Positions 63,331 to 64,000 of a DNA stretch of 64,000 nucleotides are shown piece by piece (positions within the stretch are counted from its first letter, which is position 1; each line of letters opens with the position of its first letter). Position numbers and translations under genes: made by a program. The DNA is from Streptomyces tubercidicus. GTDB lineage: Bacteria > Actinomycetota > Actinomycetes > Streptomycetales > Streptomycetaceae. The DNA lies in NCBI RefSeq assembly GCF_027497495.1, contig NZ_CP114205.1, forward strand, positions 1,798,001 to 1,862,000, given 5' to 3'. Below the pieces are notes generated by a model. It searched no databases. It was not told where the DNA came from and saw nothing but the letters and a program-made list of their open reading frames with translations.

Positions 63331-64000
63331 CGACTGCACCCGCGTCGAGATCAGCTCAAGGTGGTCCAGGTCGTCCAGGTCCAGCATCTGGAGGTAGACA
63401 CGGGACGCGCCGATCGCGGCATAGCAGCCGATCTTGTCGACGACCTCGGCGGGTGAGCCCGCGAGGCCGTTGGCCTTCAGCTCGTCCACATCGCGCCCGA
63501 TGGCCGCGGCCCGGCGCGCCACCTCGGCATCGTCCTTTCCGACGCATGCCACAAGGGCGTTGGAGTACACCAGCTCATCGCCCTTCCGCCCGGCGGCCTC
63601 GGCGGCCGCCCGCACCCGTCCGAACTGGCGCTCACTGTCTTCGAGCGAGGCGAAGGGGATATTGAACTCATCGGCGTACTGCGCCGCCAGCCGTGGCGTA
63701 CGTGTCGCACCGTGCCCGCCGACCAGCACCGGCACCTTGCCCTGGGCGGGCTTGGGCAGTGCGGGCGAATTCTCCAGCTGGTAGTAGGTCCCGTCGTAGC
63801 TGAACTCCTCTCCTGTCCCGGTGGCCCACAGGCCCGTGATGATCGCCAGCTGCTCCTCCAGCCGCCCGAACTTCTCCTTGGGGAACGGAATGCCGTACGC
63901 CTTGTGCTCCTCCTCGAACCAGCCCGCTCCGAGACCGAGTTCGACCCGCCCACCGGACATCTGGTCGACCTGGGCCACCTGGATGGCCAGCACACCCGGC
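63319..64000 (-). CDS. LLM-class F420-dependent oxidoreductase, C-terminal part (start outside window)
   Basis: The reading frame is open at the right edge, giving about 227 C-terminal residues of a luciferase-like monooxygenase. The segment GRVELGLGAGWFEEEHKAYGIPFPKEKFGRLEEQLAII is typical of the F420-dependent group, as are PVLVGGHGATRTPRLAAQYADEFNI and the final NGLAGSPAEVVDKIGCYAAIGASRVYLQM. The cofactor assignment is by family; the substrate is unknown. The stop codon lies in a CTCAN repeat tract. Confidence 0.83.
   Translation of the reverse strand, partial: PGVLAIQVAQVDQMSGGRVELGLGAGWFEEEHKAYGIPFPKEKFGRLEEQLAIITGLWATGTGEEFSYDGTYYQLENSPALPKPAQGKVPVLVGGHGATRTPRLAAQYADEFNIPFASLEDSERQFGRVRAAAEAAGRKGDELVYSNALVACVGKDDAEVARRAAAIGRDVDELKANGLAGSPAEVVDKIGCYAAIGASRVYLQMLDLDDLDHLELISTRVQSQLS

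Overview
The window is a piece of an actinobacterial chromosome, almost certainly Streptomyces. GC is high with G/C-rich third codon positions, GTG starts and leaderless-looking starts are common, and several genes are Streptomyces markers: whiI (sporulation response regulator), the xylFGH / rok7B7 / ngcEFG sugar block, a gamma-butyrolactone (GBL) signalling island and a secreted GH92. Gene order from whiI through rnd, fadAB, dxs, xylHGF, rok7B7, ngcGFE, acnA to the second murA follows, from memory, the S. coelicolor SCO6029 to SCO5998 order read in the same direction. That half is therefore core chromosome; the right half looks more accessory.

Left part (1-16000): end of a DUF3000 gene, whiI behind a palindrome-rich upstream region, an RNase D/HRDC exonuclease, a lipoprotein, the beta-oxidation pair fadA-fadB (translationally coupled), a small NYN nuclease, a DnaE1-type polymerase III alpha subunit divergent from a LysR regulator, an APC amino-acid permease and dxs (MEP isoprenoid pathway).

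Sugar block (16200-28700): xylFGH importer with a single-domain ATPase, the ROK regulator rok7B7, the NgcEFG-type importer (no ATPase of its own), and, divergent from it, a large secreted GH92 enzyme whose general-acid position carries Gln. A site resembling the DasR element lies in the ngcE/GH92 intergenic region. acnA follows, preceded by two overlapping iron-box-like sequences and an 18-bp perfect palindrome that fits the MarR-type regulator TamR.

Middle (31800-41000): an AhpD-like protein, a DinB/DUF664 protein, an SDR, an MFS exporter, a MurA paralogue fused to an N-terminal XRE helix-turn-helix, an ABC-2 exporter pair and a two-domain VOC protein.

Accessory part (41100-53100): genes that fit aerobic CoA-thioester catabolism of anthranilate or salicylate (acyl-CoA dehydrogenase, aryl-CoA ligase, PaaX regulator on one side; enoyl-CoA hydratase and a monooxygenase/OYE fusion on the other) enclose a GBL island: HAD phosphatase, two TetR receptors sharing the ligand Trp, an enoyl-reductase-like MDR and an AfsA synthase, with three ARE-like operators sharing one core. 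The island may encode a near-complete GBL pathway and its receptors.

Right end (53400-64000): an RsbW-like ATPase, an arginine deiminase cluster (arcA, catabolic OTC, APC permease; no carbamate kinase seen), the Pnkp-Hen1 RNA repair operon, a previously easy-to-miss 61-residue Cys/His protein with a strong ribosome binding site, a CTCAN pentanucleotide repeat tract, and the 3' part of an F420-type LLM oxidoreductase. No tRNA, rRNA, CRISPR array or insertion sequence was seen.
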